Positions 14,189 to 21,056 of a stretch of DNA of 37,236 nt are shown here, piece by piece; positions within the stretch are counted from its first letter, which is position 1; each line of letters starts with the position of its first letter. The notes beneath the pieces are model-generated. The model saw nothing but the letters and a program-made list of their open reading frames with translations, made no database searches and was not told the DNA's origin. The position numbers were made by a program, and so were the translations under genes. The stretch comes from Actinomadura sp. KC06 (GTDB taxonomy: Bacteria; Actinomycetota; Actinomycetes; Streptosporangiales; Streptosporangiaceae): the NCBI RefSeq assembly GCF_004348735.1, contig NZ_SMKT01000091.1:1-37236 (forward strand). The letters run 5' to 3'.

Positions 14189-14222
14189 TGTCACATCCGT
14201 CTCGCCTTGCGAGACAGTGACA
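14189..14222. promoter_or_regulatory. Extended palindrome upstream of the leader peptide
   Basis: TGTCAC (14189-14194) and GTGACA (14217-14222) flank a perfect 7-bp hairpin GTCTCGC/GCGAGAC with a 3-base loop (14199-14215). The outer arms are perfect complements but have unequal spacers (4 and 1 base). It lies between the thioredoxin-like gene and the leader ORF, 53 bases before the latter. It could be an operator for the sulfur operon or a weak terminator of the upstream gene. Confidence 0.5.
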
Positions 14223-14301
14223 TTCGTCTTCGCCCAGGTCATCCCGGTATGGCTCATGGGATTGGTCCGGAGGGCGGCCGGAAGCGCGGTCGTTTGCGGG
14301 G

Positions 14302-14736
14302 TCATGGGATGGCCTCGCCGAGGGCGGCTATGACGTCCGGTTTGCGGGGGGCTCCGGAGGCGCGGCGGACGACGCGTCCGGCGTCGTCCAGGACGAGGAC
14401 GGTCGGGGTGCGGATGACGTTCAGCCTGCGGACGAGGTCCAGGTGCGCCTCGGCGTCCAGCTCGACGTGCGCGACGCCGTCCACCATCTCCGCGACCTCG
14501 CCGAGGACGCGCCGGGTGGCCCTGCATGGCGCGCAGAAGGCGCTGGAGAACTGCAGGAGCGTGGCCTTCTCCCCGAGTTCGACGCCCAGGTCGTCCGGGC
14601 TGAGGGGTTCGTTCACCTCACCGTCCTCCCGCCGCCGCTGCGCGCGCAGCACGCCGTCGCGGCGCCGCCACAGCAGGCCGAACAGCGTGGCGGCGGCGAG
14701 CACCGCGGCCGCGATCAATGCTCCGGTCATCGACAT
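14302..14736 (-). CDS. Membrane-anchored thioredoxin-like protein
   Basis: This 144-residue protein has an N-terminal transmembrane helix (about 4-23), a basic stretch (RRRDGVLRAQRRRE) that should face the cytoplasm, and a thioredoxin fold. The fold has Cys68-x-x-Cys71 (SSAFCAPCRATRR) and a cis-Pro loop (IRTPTVLVL). Given the positive-inside rule, the domain is probably cytoplasmic. The active site is CAPC rather than CGPC. ATG 14736 has GAGG seven bases upstream; an in-frame TTG at 14742 is less likely. It precedes the leader peptide and DUF4395-sulfurtransferase genes on the same strand, a conserved association suggesting that it reduces a thiol partner in sulfur metabolism. Confidence 0.88.
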   Translation of the reverse strand: MSMTGALIAAAVLAAATLFGLLWRRRDGVLRAQRRREDGEVNEPLSPDDLGVELGEKATLLQFSSAFCAPCRATRRVLGEVAEMVDGVAHVELDAEAHLDLVRRLNVIRTPTVLVLDDAGRVVRRASGAPRKPDVIAALGEAIP

Positions 14737-14792
14737 GGACAACCTCGCAGGACGGTGAGTTCTTCCGCCGGACGTCCTCGGGAATGGGGCAG

Positions 14793-15548
14793 TCAGGCGG
14801 GGATGGTGAGCAGCGGCTTGCCGTCCAGGCCGACGATCTCGAACGAGAACAGCTGCCCGCGTGGGAACATCGTCGAGCCCGTGTACTCACCGTAGCCCTT
14901 GTCGTACGGGACGTACCAGCTGCCGAGCGCGTCCCGCCGCCCGTCCCGCGCGATCACCAGCAGCCGGCAGTGCGACCCCTTCGGGACGCCCGCCAGATGC
15001 AGCTCGACCTCCGTGCCCCATTTCTTTTTCTTGAGCAGCACGTAGCCATTGATGTTGTTCTTGGGGTTCGCCGCCGCGATCCGCTCGACGCCGGCGGACG
15101 GCGACGCGGACGGAGACGGCGGGGGCGAGACGGTCTCGTCCGACCCGGACGGGAACACCAGCCCGCCGAACAGGGCGCCGATCACCAGCAGCAGGCACGC
15201 AGCGACGGCCAGCGGAGCCCATCTGGCGACCCGGCGGCCCGCGCCCTGCCCGTTGGCGCCCTGCCCGTTGACGGACCGGCGGCCCAGGGACCTGACGCGC
15301 CGTCCGCGTTGCGCGGCCGCGCGGGCGAGGAGGCCGTCCAGGAGTTCGGGCGACGGTCCGGCAAGCTGGGCGAGCTGGGCCTCGTCGACCCGTCCGAGCA
15401 TCGCGGGCAGGCCGGCCAGCCCGGCGAGCTCGTCCCGGCAGACGGGGCAGCCCGCCAGGTGGGACTCCACCTGGGACCGCTCGGCGGGGTCGAGTGCCCC
15501 GAGCACGTACACCCCGAGCGAGGTGCGCACGTCAACGCAGCCGTTCAT
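14793..15548 (-). CDS. Membrane anti-sigma factor with zinc-finger motif
   Basis: This 251-residue protein has an N-terminal ZAS-type motif His30-x3-Cys34-x2-Cys37 (HLAGCPVCRDEL), a linker containing a duplicated NGQGA unit (about residues 94-103), a single transmembrane helix (about 108-132) and an extracytoplasmic domain (about 150-251). The outer domain resembles the RskA/RslA C-terminal type (GYVLLKKKK, LVIARDGRRDALGSW, SFEIVGLDGKPLLTIPA). The expected role is to hold the coupled ECF sigma factor inactive until an envelope or redox signal triggers release. ATG 15548 overlaps the sigma stop (ATGA), fixing the start; the longer frame to 15878 is a shadow of the sigma gene. Confidence 0.9.
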   Translation of the reverse strand: MNGCVDVRTSLGVYVLGALDPAERSQVESHLAGCPVCRDELAGLAGLPAMLGRVDEAQLAQLAGPSPELLDGLLARAAAQRGRRVRSLGRRSVNGQGANGQGAGRRVARWAPLAVAACLLLVIGALFGGLVFPSGSDETVSPPPSPSASPSAGVERIAAANPKNNINGYVLLKKKKWGTEVELHLAGVPKGSHCRLLVIARDGRRDALGSWYVPYDKGYGEYTGSTMFPRGQLFSFEIVGLDGKPLLTIPA

Positions 15549-16087
15549 GGCGCCAACCCCCGCTCCTCCAATGCGAGTTTGAGCGCCCGCAGGGCGTAGT
15601 AGGTCCGGGACTTCACCGTGCCGGGCGGGATGCCCAGCGTCTTCGCCGCCTCCGCGACCGACCGGCCCTTGTAGTACGTCTCCACCAGGACGGCCCGGTG
15701 CGGCGGGCTCAGCCCGGCCAGCGCCTCCGCGACCGTCCAGGACTCCAGGGCCCGGTCGATGTCGTCCGAGCCGGACGCGGTCATCATGACATGCTCGTCG
15801 ATGCCCGTCTCCGGGGGCCGTGCCTGTCTCGCGCGGTGCGCGTCCACCACGAGGTTGCGCGCGACCGTGAACAGCCACGGCCGGACGGGACGTCCCGCGA
15901 GCGCCTCCGGGTGCTTCCAGGCGCGCAGCAGCGTCTCCTGGACGACGTCCTCGGCCTGGGTGCGGTCCCCACCGGTCAGCCGCAGGACATAGCCGAGGAG
16001 GGGACCTCCGTGCTCGCTGTACAGGGCGCGCAGCAAACCCTCATCCGCGGTGGGACCCACATCCCTGTCACGTACGCGTCTGCGCAC
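15545..16087 (-). CDS. ECF (group IV) RNA polymerase sigma factor, SigK/SigL-like
   Basis: This 180-residue protein carries sigma region 2 (LLGYVLRLTGGDRTQAEDVV and QETLLRAWKHPE, then RPWLFTVARNLVVDAHRAR) and region 4 (LSPPHRAVLVETYYKG, SVAEAAKTLGIPPGTVKSR). It is coupled to the anti-sigma gene by ATGA. The annotated start is GTG 16087. It lies only four bases after the last of three tandem mini-ORFs and has no independent ribosome binding site, so translation is probably coupled to them. An in-frame GTG at about residue 11 (GPTADEG) is an alternative. The pair resembles mycobacterial SigL-RslA in size and order, but the regulon is unknown. Confidence 0.92.
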   Translation of the reverse strand: MRRRVRDRDVGPTADEGLLRALYSEHGGPLLGYVLRLTGGDRTQAEDVVQETLLRAWKHPEALAGRPVRPWLFTVARNLVVDAHRARQARPPETGIDEHVMMTASGSDDIDRALESWTVAEALAGLSPPHRAVLVETYYKGRSVAEAAKTLGIPPGTVKSRTYYALRALKLALEERGLAP

Positions 16088-16150
16088 CGGTTCACCAGCG
16101 CCCTGTCATTTTCACCAGCGCCGCACCATTTTCACTGGCGCCGCGTCATT
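16085..16150 (-). repeat. Three 20-bp tandem repeats forming a chain of 5-codon mini-ORFs before the sigma gene
   Basis: On the minus strand three 20-bp units each read ATG, four codons, TGA, AA: MTRRQ* (16149-16132), MVRRW* (16129-16112) and MTGRW* (16109-16092). The first ATG overlaps the TGA of the LmeA-like gene. After the third stop, four bases separate it from the sigma GTG. Each unit is therefore stop-AA-ATG linked to the next, an arrangement suited to termination-reinitiation by one ribosome. Units share the core GCGC(T/C)(G/A)GTGAA. Confidence 0.85.
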
Positions 16151-16853
16151 TCTGCTTCTGCTGGAGGTCGTTCAGCCGGACGTTCTCGGCGGTGGCGCCG
16201 ACGCGCAGCCCGTCCGGCGTCGGCTCGATCACGCTGATCCGCGACCCGACCGGGAGGTCGGCGACCGGGACCGTCCAGGTGAGCTGCTGCCTCACCAGGG
16301 CCAGCGGGACCGGCGGGCCGCCGTCCGAGCTCACCGACACGGGCGTGACCGCGATGCCGCGCGCGGTCGGCTTGACCTCCACGATCGCGGTGCTGGTCAG
16401 CGGACGGCCGAGGAAGGTGCCTTCGAGATCGACTTCCAGGTTCTCGCCCTTCGGCCCGATCCGCTTGACCCCCTTCGGCGCCTCCTTCTTGATCACGTCG
16501 TAGGGGATGACGGCGGACGCGGTCGCGGTGCGCGCGGACACGTTCGCGGCGCTGCCCTGCGTGACCTCCGACAGCGGCGCGCTCACGCCCCGCATGTCGA
16601 CCTTGACGCCGGTGACGGTGATGCCCTGCTGCGTCCAGTCGTCGATCGTCACCTCGATGTGGTCGTAGTCGCCGCCGATCGCCTGCGTCAGGAACGGGAA
16701 CCCGTGGATGGTGACGTCGGGCCGCTGCTGCAGGTTGTACTGCGCCGCCACCTGCTCGCCGATCTTGTCCTCGGCGATCCGCACGCCGAGCCGGTCCGCG
16801 GCGACCACGCCGACGGCCACGAGGACCAGCAGGACCAGCAGTACTTTCCGCAT
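16146..16853 (-). CDS. LmeA-like exported phospholipid-binding protein (DUF2993)
   Basis: This 235-residue protein has an N-terminal signal anchor (VLLVLLVLVAVGVVAADRLG) followed by a lipid-binding fold of the LmeA/DUF2993 type. Recognisable blocks are AEDKIGEQVAAQ, VTIHGFPFLTQAIGGDYDHI and the alternating strands VTGVKVDMRGVSAPL. In mycobacteria LmeA binds phospholipids in the periplasm and supports mannan/lipomannan elongation; the local role is inferred. ATG 16853 has GGAGGAGAG directly upstream, so the longer frame to 16937 is rejected. The stop overlaps the first mini-ORF, linking this gene to the sigma/anti-sigma pair and suggesting an envelope-stress operon. Confidence 0.87.
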   Translation of the reverse strand: MRKVLLVLLVLVAVGVVAADRLGVRIAEDKIGEQVAAQYNLQQRPDVTIHGFPFLTQAIGGDYDHIEVTIDDWTQQGITVTGVKVDMRGVSAPLSEVTQGSAANVSARTATASAVIPYDVIKKEAPKGVKRIGPKGENLEVDLEGTFLGRPLTSTAIVEVKPTARGIAVTPVSVSSDGGPPVPLALVRQQLTWTVPVADLPVGSRISVIEPTPDGLRVGATAENVRLNDLQQKQK

Positions 16854-16980
16854 GTCTCTCCTCCGGGCTCCGGCATGCGCCCCGTCATGGCAGTCCGCGC
16901 ACACCATAGTGCGCGGATGCCCATGAACGGGTCGCACCGGAGAATGACCTCGTAGCCCGAAAAATCACACCATGGTGAGA

Positions 16981-17241
16981 TCAACCGCCCGCGAACGGCG
17001 GGAGAACCTCCACCACGCCGCCGTCCGGGAGCTCCACCGACTCGTGCGCGCGGGTCCCGACGGGCTCCCCGTCCACGAGGAACGAGCTGCGCCCGACGAC
17101 GCGCCGGAACTCGCCGCCGCGCCCCTCCTTCGCCACCGCCGCGGCGACGGCCTCGGCCAGCGTCCCCGCGTCGTACGGCTCCTCATGCGTCCCCGCCGCC
17201 GCCTTGGCCGCCGCCCAATAACGCATCGTCCCCTTGGCCAT
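16981..17241 (-). CDS. MoaD/ThiS-like ubiquitin-fold sulfur-carrier protein
   Basis: This 86-residue protein begins MAKGTMRYWAAAKAAAG and ends in PPFAGG. The C-terminal Gly-Gly is the thiocarboxylation site of MoaD/ThiS/CysO sulfur carriers. The region VVGRSSFLVDGEPVG followed by VELPDGGVVEVLPP is the usual beta-grasp ending. The dedicated activating enzyme is not in the window, so whether it serves molybdopterin, cysteine or another product cannot be said. It is divergent from glnR, 223 bases apart, and lies 127 bases upstream of the LmeA-like gene on the same strand. The sulfurtransferase 3.4 kb away is a possible but unproven sulfur donor. Confidence 0.85.
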   Translation of the reverse strand: MAKGTMRYWAAAKAAAGTHEEPYDAGTLAEAVAAAVAKEGRGGEFRRVVGRSSFLVDGEPVGTRAHESVELPDGGVVEVLPPFAGG

Positions 17242-17464
17242 GTGCCCAGACTCTCATTCCCACACCTGGACCGGCCCGACCCGGCCACCCCGTTGTCCGC
17301 CGGAGCGCCTTGTATATGCTCATGGGAAGGGATCCGGGCGACGAGGCCATGGAGTTCATCAGAGACCCTTCATGGTCGCCTCGTCCTTGAGCCGTCGGCC
17401 GTGGCCGGGGCTGGAGGATGAGCCGCCTGGGTCCTACGTCTTTTTCAGGGACGGGAGGCGGCAC

Positions 17465-18181
17465 GTGAGCAGCTTGCTCCTGCTGACCAACGCGTTGGAG
17501 CCCTCCGACGAGGTCCTGCCCGCGCTGGGCCTCCTCCTGCACTCCACGCGCGTCGCCCCGGCCGAGGCGTCCGCGCTGATCGACGCGCCGCCCGCCGACG
17601 TCCTGCTGGTCGACGCGCGCCGCGACCTCGTCCAGGCCAAGAGCCTGTGCCGCCTGCTCCGCACCACCGGGCTCGACTGCCCCCTCTTCGCCGTCGTGAC
17701 GGAGGGCGGCCTCGCCGCGCTCAGCCCCGAATGGGGCCTGGACGACGTGCTCCTGCAGACCGCAGGACCGGCCGAGGTCGAGGCCCGCCTCCGCCTCGCG
17801 GTCGGACGCGCCGCCGCCGAGGCCGACGACGACGAGGTCCCCGGCGAGATCCGCAGCGGCGACCTCACGATCGACGAGGCCACCTACACGGCACGGCTGC
17901 GGGGCCGCGTCCTCGACCTCACGTTCAAGGAGTTCGAGCTGCTGAAGTACCTGGCCCAGCACCCGGGCCGCGTCTTCACCCGCGCCCAGCTCCTCCAGGA
18001 GGTCTGGGGCTACGACTACTTCGGCGGCACCCGGACGGTGGACGTCCACGTCCGCCGCCTCCGCGCCAAGCTCGGCGCCGAGTACGAATCCCTGATCGGC
18101 ACCGTGCGCAACGTCGGCTACCGCTTCGTCCCCGACCACCGCCCCGGCGACACCGAGGAAAAGGCCCCCGCCCGTACCTAG
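17465..18181 (+). CDS. glnR: GlnR, OmpR-family global nitrogen regulator
   Basis: This 238-residue atypical response regulator closely matches actinomycete GlnR as I remember it: it begins SSLLLLTNALEPSDEVLPAL and has a receiver-like domain with Asp50 (VLLVDARRD) but without the usual N-terminal acidic pair. Its winged-helix domain contains LTFKEFELLKYLAQHPG, QEVWGYDYFGGTRTVDVHVR and IGTVRNVGYRFV. GlnR activates ammonium and nitrogen assimilation genes (amtB, glnA and others) and also cross-talks with phosphate control by PhoP. GTG 17465 has GGGAGG six bases upstream; the longer frame from 17234 has no homologous sequence. The neighbouring MoaD-like gene is divergent and the pst operon convergent, a context I recall from Streptomyces. 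Confidence 0.95.
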   Translation: MSSLLLLTNALEPSDEVLPALGLLLHSTRVAPAEASALIDAPPADVLLVDARRDLVQAKSLCRLLRTTGLDCPLFAVVTEGGLAALSPEWGLDDVLLQTAGPAEVEARLRLAVGRAAAEADDDEVPGEIRSGDLTIDEATYTARLRGRVLDLTFKEFELLKYLAQHPGRVFTRAQLLQEVWGYDYFGGTRTVDVHVRRLRAKLGAEYESLIGTVRNVGYRFVPDHRPGDTEEKAPART

Positions 18182-18192
18182 CCCATCGGGGG

Positions 18193-18225
18193 GTGCCGCC
18201 CCGGAGCCCCCCGGCTGCGCGGCAC
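18193..18225. terminator. Hairpin between convergent glnR and pstB
   Basis: GTGCCGC (18193-18199) pairs with GCGGCAC (18219-18225) around a 19-base GC-rich interior that can fold further (CCCGG/CCGG). It sits in the 74-base gap between two converging genes, so it could end transcription both ways. No T-tract is present. Confidence 0.5.
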
Positions 18226-18255
18226 TGGTCTCCTCGCTCCGCTCGCTCCGCCTGC

Positions 18256-19032
18256 TTAGCCGAATCGGCCGGTGATGTAGTCCTCGGTGGCCTTCTGCTC
18301 CGGGTTGGTGAAGATCTTGCTGGTGTCGTCGATCTCGATGAGCTTGCCGGGCTTGCCCGTTCCGGCGATGTTGAAGAAGGCGGTGCGGTCGCTGACGCGG
18401 GCGGCCTGCTGCATGTTGTGGGTGACGATGACGATCGTGTACTGGGTCTTCAGCTTGTCGATGAGGTCCTCGATGGCGAGGGTGGAGATGGGGTCGAGCG
18501 CGGAGCACGGCTCGTCCATCAGGAGGACCTGGGGCTGGACGGCGATCGCGCGCGCGATGCAGAGGCGCTGCTGCTGCCCGCCCGACAGGCCGGCGCCGGG
18601 CTTGGTGAGCCGGTCCTTCACCTCGGTCCACAGGTTGGCGCCGCGCAGCGACTCCTCGACGATCTCGTCCAGCCGGCCCTTGCGGCGCACGCCGTTCAGC
18701 TTCAGGCCCGCCGCCACGTTGTCGTAGATCGACATGGTGGGGAACGGGTTGGGGCGCTGGAACACCATGCCGACGACGCGGCGGACGGCGACGGGGTCGA
18801 CGGACGACTCGTACAGGTCCTCGTCGTCCAGCATCACCTTGCCTTCGACGCGGGCGCCGGGGATGACCTCGTGCATGCGGTTGAGCGTGCGGAGGAACGT
18901 GGACTTCCCGCAGCCCGAAGGCCCGATGAACGCCGTCACCGAGCGCGGCTCGACCGTCATCGAGATGTCCTCGATGGCGTGGACGCCGCCGTAGTAGGCG
19001 TGCAGCCCCGAGACCTCGATCCGCTTCGCCAT
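18256..19032 (-). CDS. pstB: PstB, ATPase of the high-affinity phosphate ABC transporter
   Basis: This 258-residue protein has all ABC motifs: Walker A GPSGCGKST (about 37-45), Q-loop VFQRPNPFP, signature LSGGQQQR, Walker B VLLMDEPCSALDP and switch His in IVIVTHNMQQAARVSD. PRSVTAFIGPSGCGKSTFLR and the NP-rich Q-loop are specific to PstB. It hydrolyses ATP on the inner face of the PstCA channel to import phosphate delivered by PstS. It is the last gene of pstSCAB, 25 bases after pstA, with AAAGGAA upstream of its ATG. Confidence 0.97.
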   Translation of the reverse strand: MAKRIEVSGLHAYYGGVHAIEDISMTVEPRSVTAFIGPSGCGKSTFLRTLNRMHEVIPGARVEGKVMLDDEDLYESSVDPVAVRRVVGMVFQRPNPFPTMSIYDNVAAGLKLNGVRRKGRLDEIVEESLRGANLWTEVKDRLTKPGAGLSGGQQQRLCIARAIAVQPQVLLMDEPCSALDPISTLAIEDLIDKLKTQYTIVIVTHNMQQAARVSDRTAFFNIAGTGKPGKLIEIDDTSKIFTNPEQKATEDYITGRFG

Positions 19033-19057
19033 GGGGTGGATGTTCCTTTCCGATAGT

Positions 19058-19969
19058 TCAGCGACCCGTGGGCGCGCTGCGCCGGGCGACGAACCGGGCG
19101 ACCAGGTTGAGCAGCATGATGATCCCGATCAGCACGAGGGCGCCCGTCCAGGCCCGGTCGATCGAGTTCTGGTTGGGGTCGGCGGCCTGCTCCCAGATGA
19201 ACGTGGGCAGCGACGCCTGCGGCCCGTTGAACGGGTCGTTGTTGATCGCCTTCGTGAAGAAGATGGTGAGCAGCAGCGGCGCGGTCTCGCCCATCACGCG
19301 GGCGACGGCGAGCATCACGCCGGTCACGATCCCGGTCATCGCGGTCGGCAGGACGACGAACATGATCGTCCGCCAGCGCGGCACGCCGAGCGCGTAGGAC
19401 GCCTCGCGCAGCTCGTTCGGGACGAGCTTCAGCATCTCCTCGGTGGCCCGCACCACGGTCGGGATCATCAGGATCGTGAGGGCCAGCGACCCGGCGAACC
19501 CGGAGAAGTCGAACCCGAACGTCAGCAGCCACAGCGCCAGGACGAACAGGCCAGCCACGATGGACGGGATGCCCGTCATCACGTCCACGGTGAAACTGAT
19601 GATCTTGCCGAGCCGCCCGTTCCCGGCGTACTCCACCAGGTAGATGGCGGTCAGCACGGCGATCGGGACGGCGATCAGGCTGGTGATGAGGACCTGCTGC
19701 AGCGTCCCGATGATGGCGTGGTAGGCGCCGCCGCCCGCGTCCTTGCCGCTGACCGCGTTCATGGAGAACTGGAAGAACGTGAGGTCGAGCCGCTCGAGGC
19801 CGTTGACGACGACCGTCCACAGCACCGACAGCAGCGGGATGACGGCCAGCGCGAACGCCAGGTAGACGAGCCCCTGGACGACCCGGTCCTTGACCTTCCG
19901 GCCGAGCGAGACGGACGTCAGGCTCGTGTGCTTGCCGGCGGGGCCCTTGCTGGTGGAGACGGCGGTCAC
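19058..19969 (-). CDS. pstA: PstA, permease subunit of the phosphate ABC transporter
   Basis: This 303-residue protein has six transmembrane segments and the permease EAA-type loop ASYALGVPRWRTIMFVVLP. Family blocks GIPSIVAGLFVLAL, VRATEEMLKLVPNELREA and ARVMGETAPLLLT are clear. With PstC it forms the phosphate path. GTG 19969 overlaps the pstC stop (GTGA), and AAGGAG lies upstream. A much longer open frame reaching 20782 is only a shadow across pstC. Confidence 0.96.
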   Translation of the reverse strand: MTAVSTSKGPAGKHTSLTSVSLGRKVKDRVVQGLVYLAFALAVIPLLSVLWTVVVNGLERLDLTFFQFSMNAVSGKDAGGGAYHAIIGTLQQVLITSLIAVPIAVLTAIYLVEYAGNGRLGKIISFTVDVMTGIPSIVAGLFVLALWLLTFGFDFSGFAGSLALTILMIPTVVRATEEMLKLVPNELREASYALGVPRWRTIMFVVLPTAMTGIVTGVMLAVARVMGETAPLLLTIFFTKAINNDPFNGPQASLPTFIWEQAADPNQNSIDRAWTGALVLIGIIMLLNLVARFVARRSAPTGR

Positions 19970-20964
19970 ACGAACTCCTTCCGGCGCGCGACGACCGCGC
20001 GGGCCGCCATGTTGACGACCAGGGTGATCACGAACAGGACGAGCCCGGAGGCGATCAGCGCGCCGCGTCCCGTGGTGGACGCCTCGGCGAAGCTGTTGGC
20101 GATGTTGGCCGCGAACGTGCTGCCGCCGTTCTCCAGCAGGTGCCAGTTGATGCCGGGCACGAACGTCAGCACCATCGCGACGGCGATCGTCTCGCCCATC
20201 GCGCGGCCGAGGCCGAGCATCGAGGCGCCGATCATGCCGGACCGTCCGTACGGCAGCACCGACATCCGGATCATCTCCCAGCGGGTGGCGCCGAGCGCCA
20301 GCGACGCCTCCACGTTGGGCTGCGGTACCTGCAGGAACACCTCGCGGGAGATGGACGAGATGATCGGCAGGATCATGATCGCCAGCACCACGGAGGCGGT
20401 GAAGATCGAGTTCTTGCCGGGGTTGTCGCCGCCGAACAGCGGGATCCAGCCGAGCGTCGAGTTGAGGAGCTTGCTGATGCCCTCCATGTGCTTGGACAGG
20501 AAGATCAGGCCCCACAGCCCGTACACGATGCTCGGGACGGCGGCGAGCAGGTCGACGATGTAGCCGAGCCCGGTGGCCAGCCGCCGCGGCGAGTAGAACG
20601 AGATGAACAGCGCGATCCCGATCGCCACCGGCGTCGCGATGAGCATCGCCAGGATCGACGACACCACCGTCCCGAACGCCAGCTGCGCGATGCCGAACTC
20701 CGGCGGCGCCGCGTTCGGGTTCCACTCCTCGCTGGTGAGGAAGCTCGCCTCGTTGTCCTGCAGGGCCGGGATCGCCTTCCACACGAGGAACGCCGCGATC
20801 GCGGCGACGATCCCCAGGACGATGATGCCGGAGCCGCGGGCCGCCCCGGCGAAGATACGGTCGCCGGCCCGTCCGGTGCTCATCCGGGCGCCGGTGGCGC
20901 GATGCCGGGCGCCCGCCACCGCCTCCGAGCCCGACTTGGCCTCGATGCCGCTCTCGCTGCTCAT
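19966..20964 (-). CDS. pstC: PstC, permease subunit of the phosphate ABC transporter
   Basis: This 332-residue protein has a long polar cytoplasmic N-terminus (about 45 residues), six predicted membrane helices, PSIVYGLWGLIFL, and the coupling loop ASLALGATRWEMIRMSVLP followed by GLGRAMGETIAVAMV, both typical of PstC. ATG 20964 has AAAGGAGGA nine bases upstream, so the longer frame to 21972 (a shadow of pstS) is excluded. It is separated from pstS by 92 bases that carry a strong hairpin and is coupled to pstA by GTGA. Confidence 0.96.
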   Translation of the reverse strand: MSSESGIEAKSGSEAVAGARHRATGARMSTGRAGDRIFAGAARGSGIIVLGIVAAIAAFLVWKAIPALQDNEASFLTSEEWNPNAAPPEFGIAQLAFGTVVSSILAMLIATPVAIGIALFISFYSPRRLATGLGYIVDLLAAVPSIVYGLWGLIFLSKHMEGISKLLNSTLGWIPLFGGDNPGKNSIFTASVVLAIMILPIISSISREVFLQVPQPNVEASLALGATRWEMIRMSVLPYGRSGMIGASMLGLGRAMGETIAVAMVLTFVPGINWHLLENGGSTFAANIANSFAEASTTGRGALIASGLVLFVITLVVNMAARAVVARRKEFV

Positions 20965-21005
20965 GGAGGGTCCTCCTTTGATCAGGTCGGCCGGACCCAC
21001 GCCAG

Positions 21006-21034
21006 CCCCGCCGCCGAACTCGTCGGCGGCGGGG
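21006..21034 (-). terminator. Intercistronic hairpin between pstS and pstC
   Basis: A perfect 12-bp stem (CCCCGCCGCCGA and complement) with a 5-base loop lies 22 bases after the pstS stop, with no T-tract. In pst operons such hairpins act as leaky terminators or 3' stabilisers that give more PstS than permease; that role is inferred here. Confidence 0.65.
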
Positions 21035-21056
21035 CCGCGGGTGCCGTCGTCCGCTG

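Noticed and set aside
16091..16150. CRISPR-like array
   Set aside because: Units are directly abutting 20-bp tandem repeats without unique spacers. No CRISPR array was found in the window.
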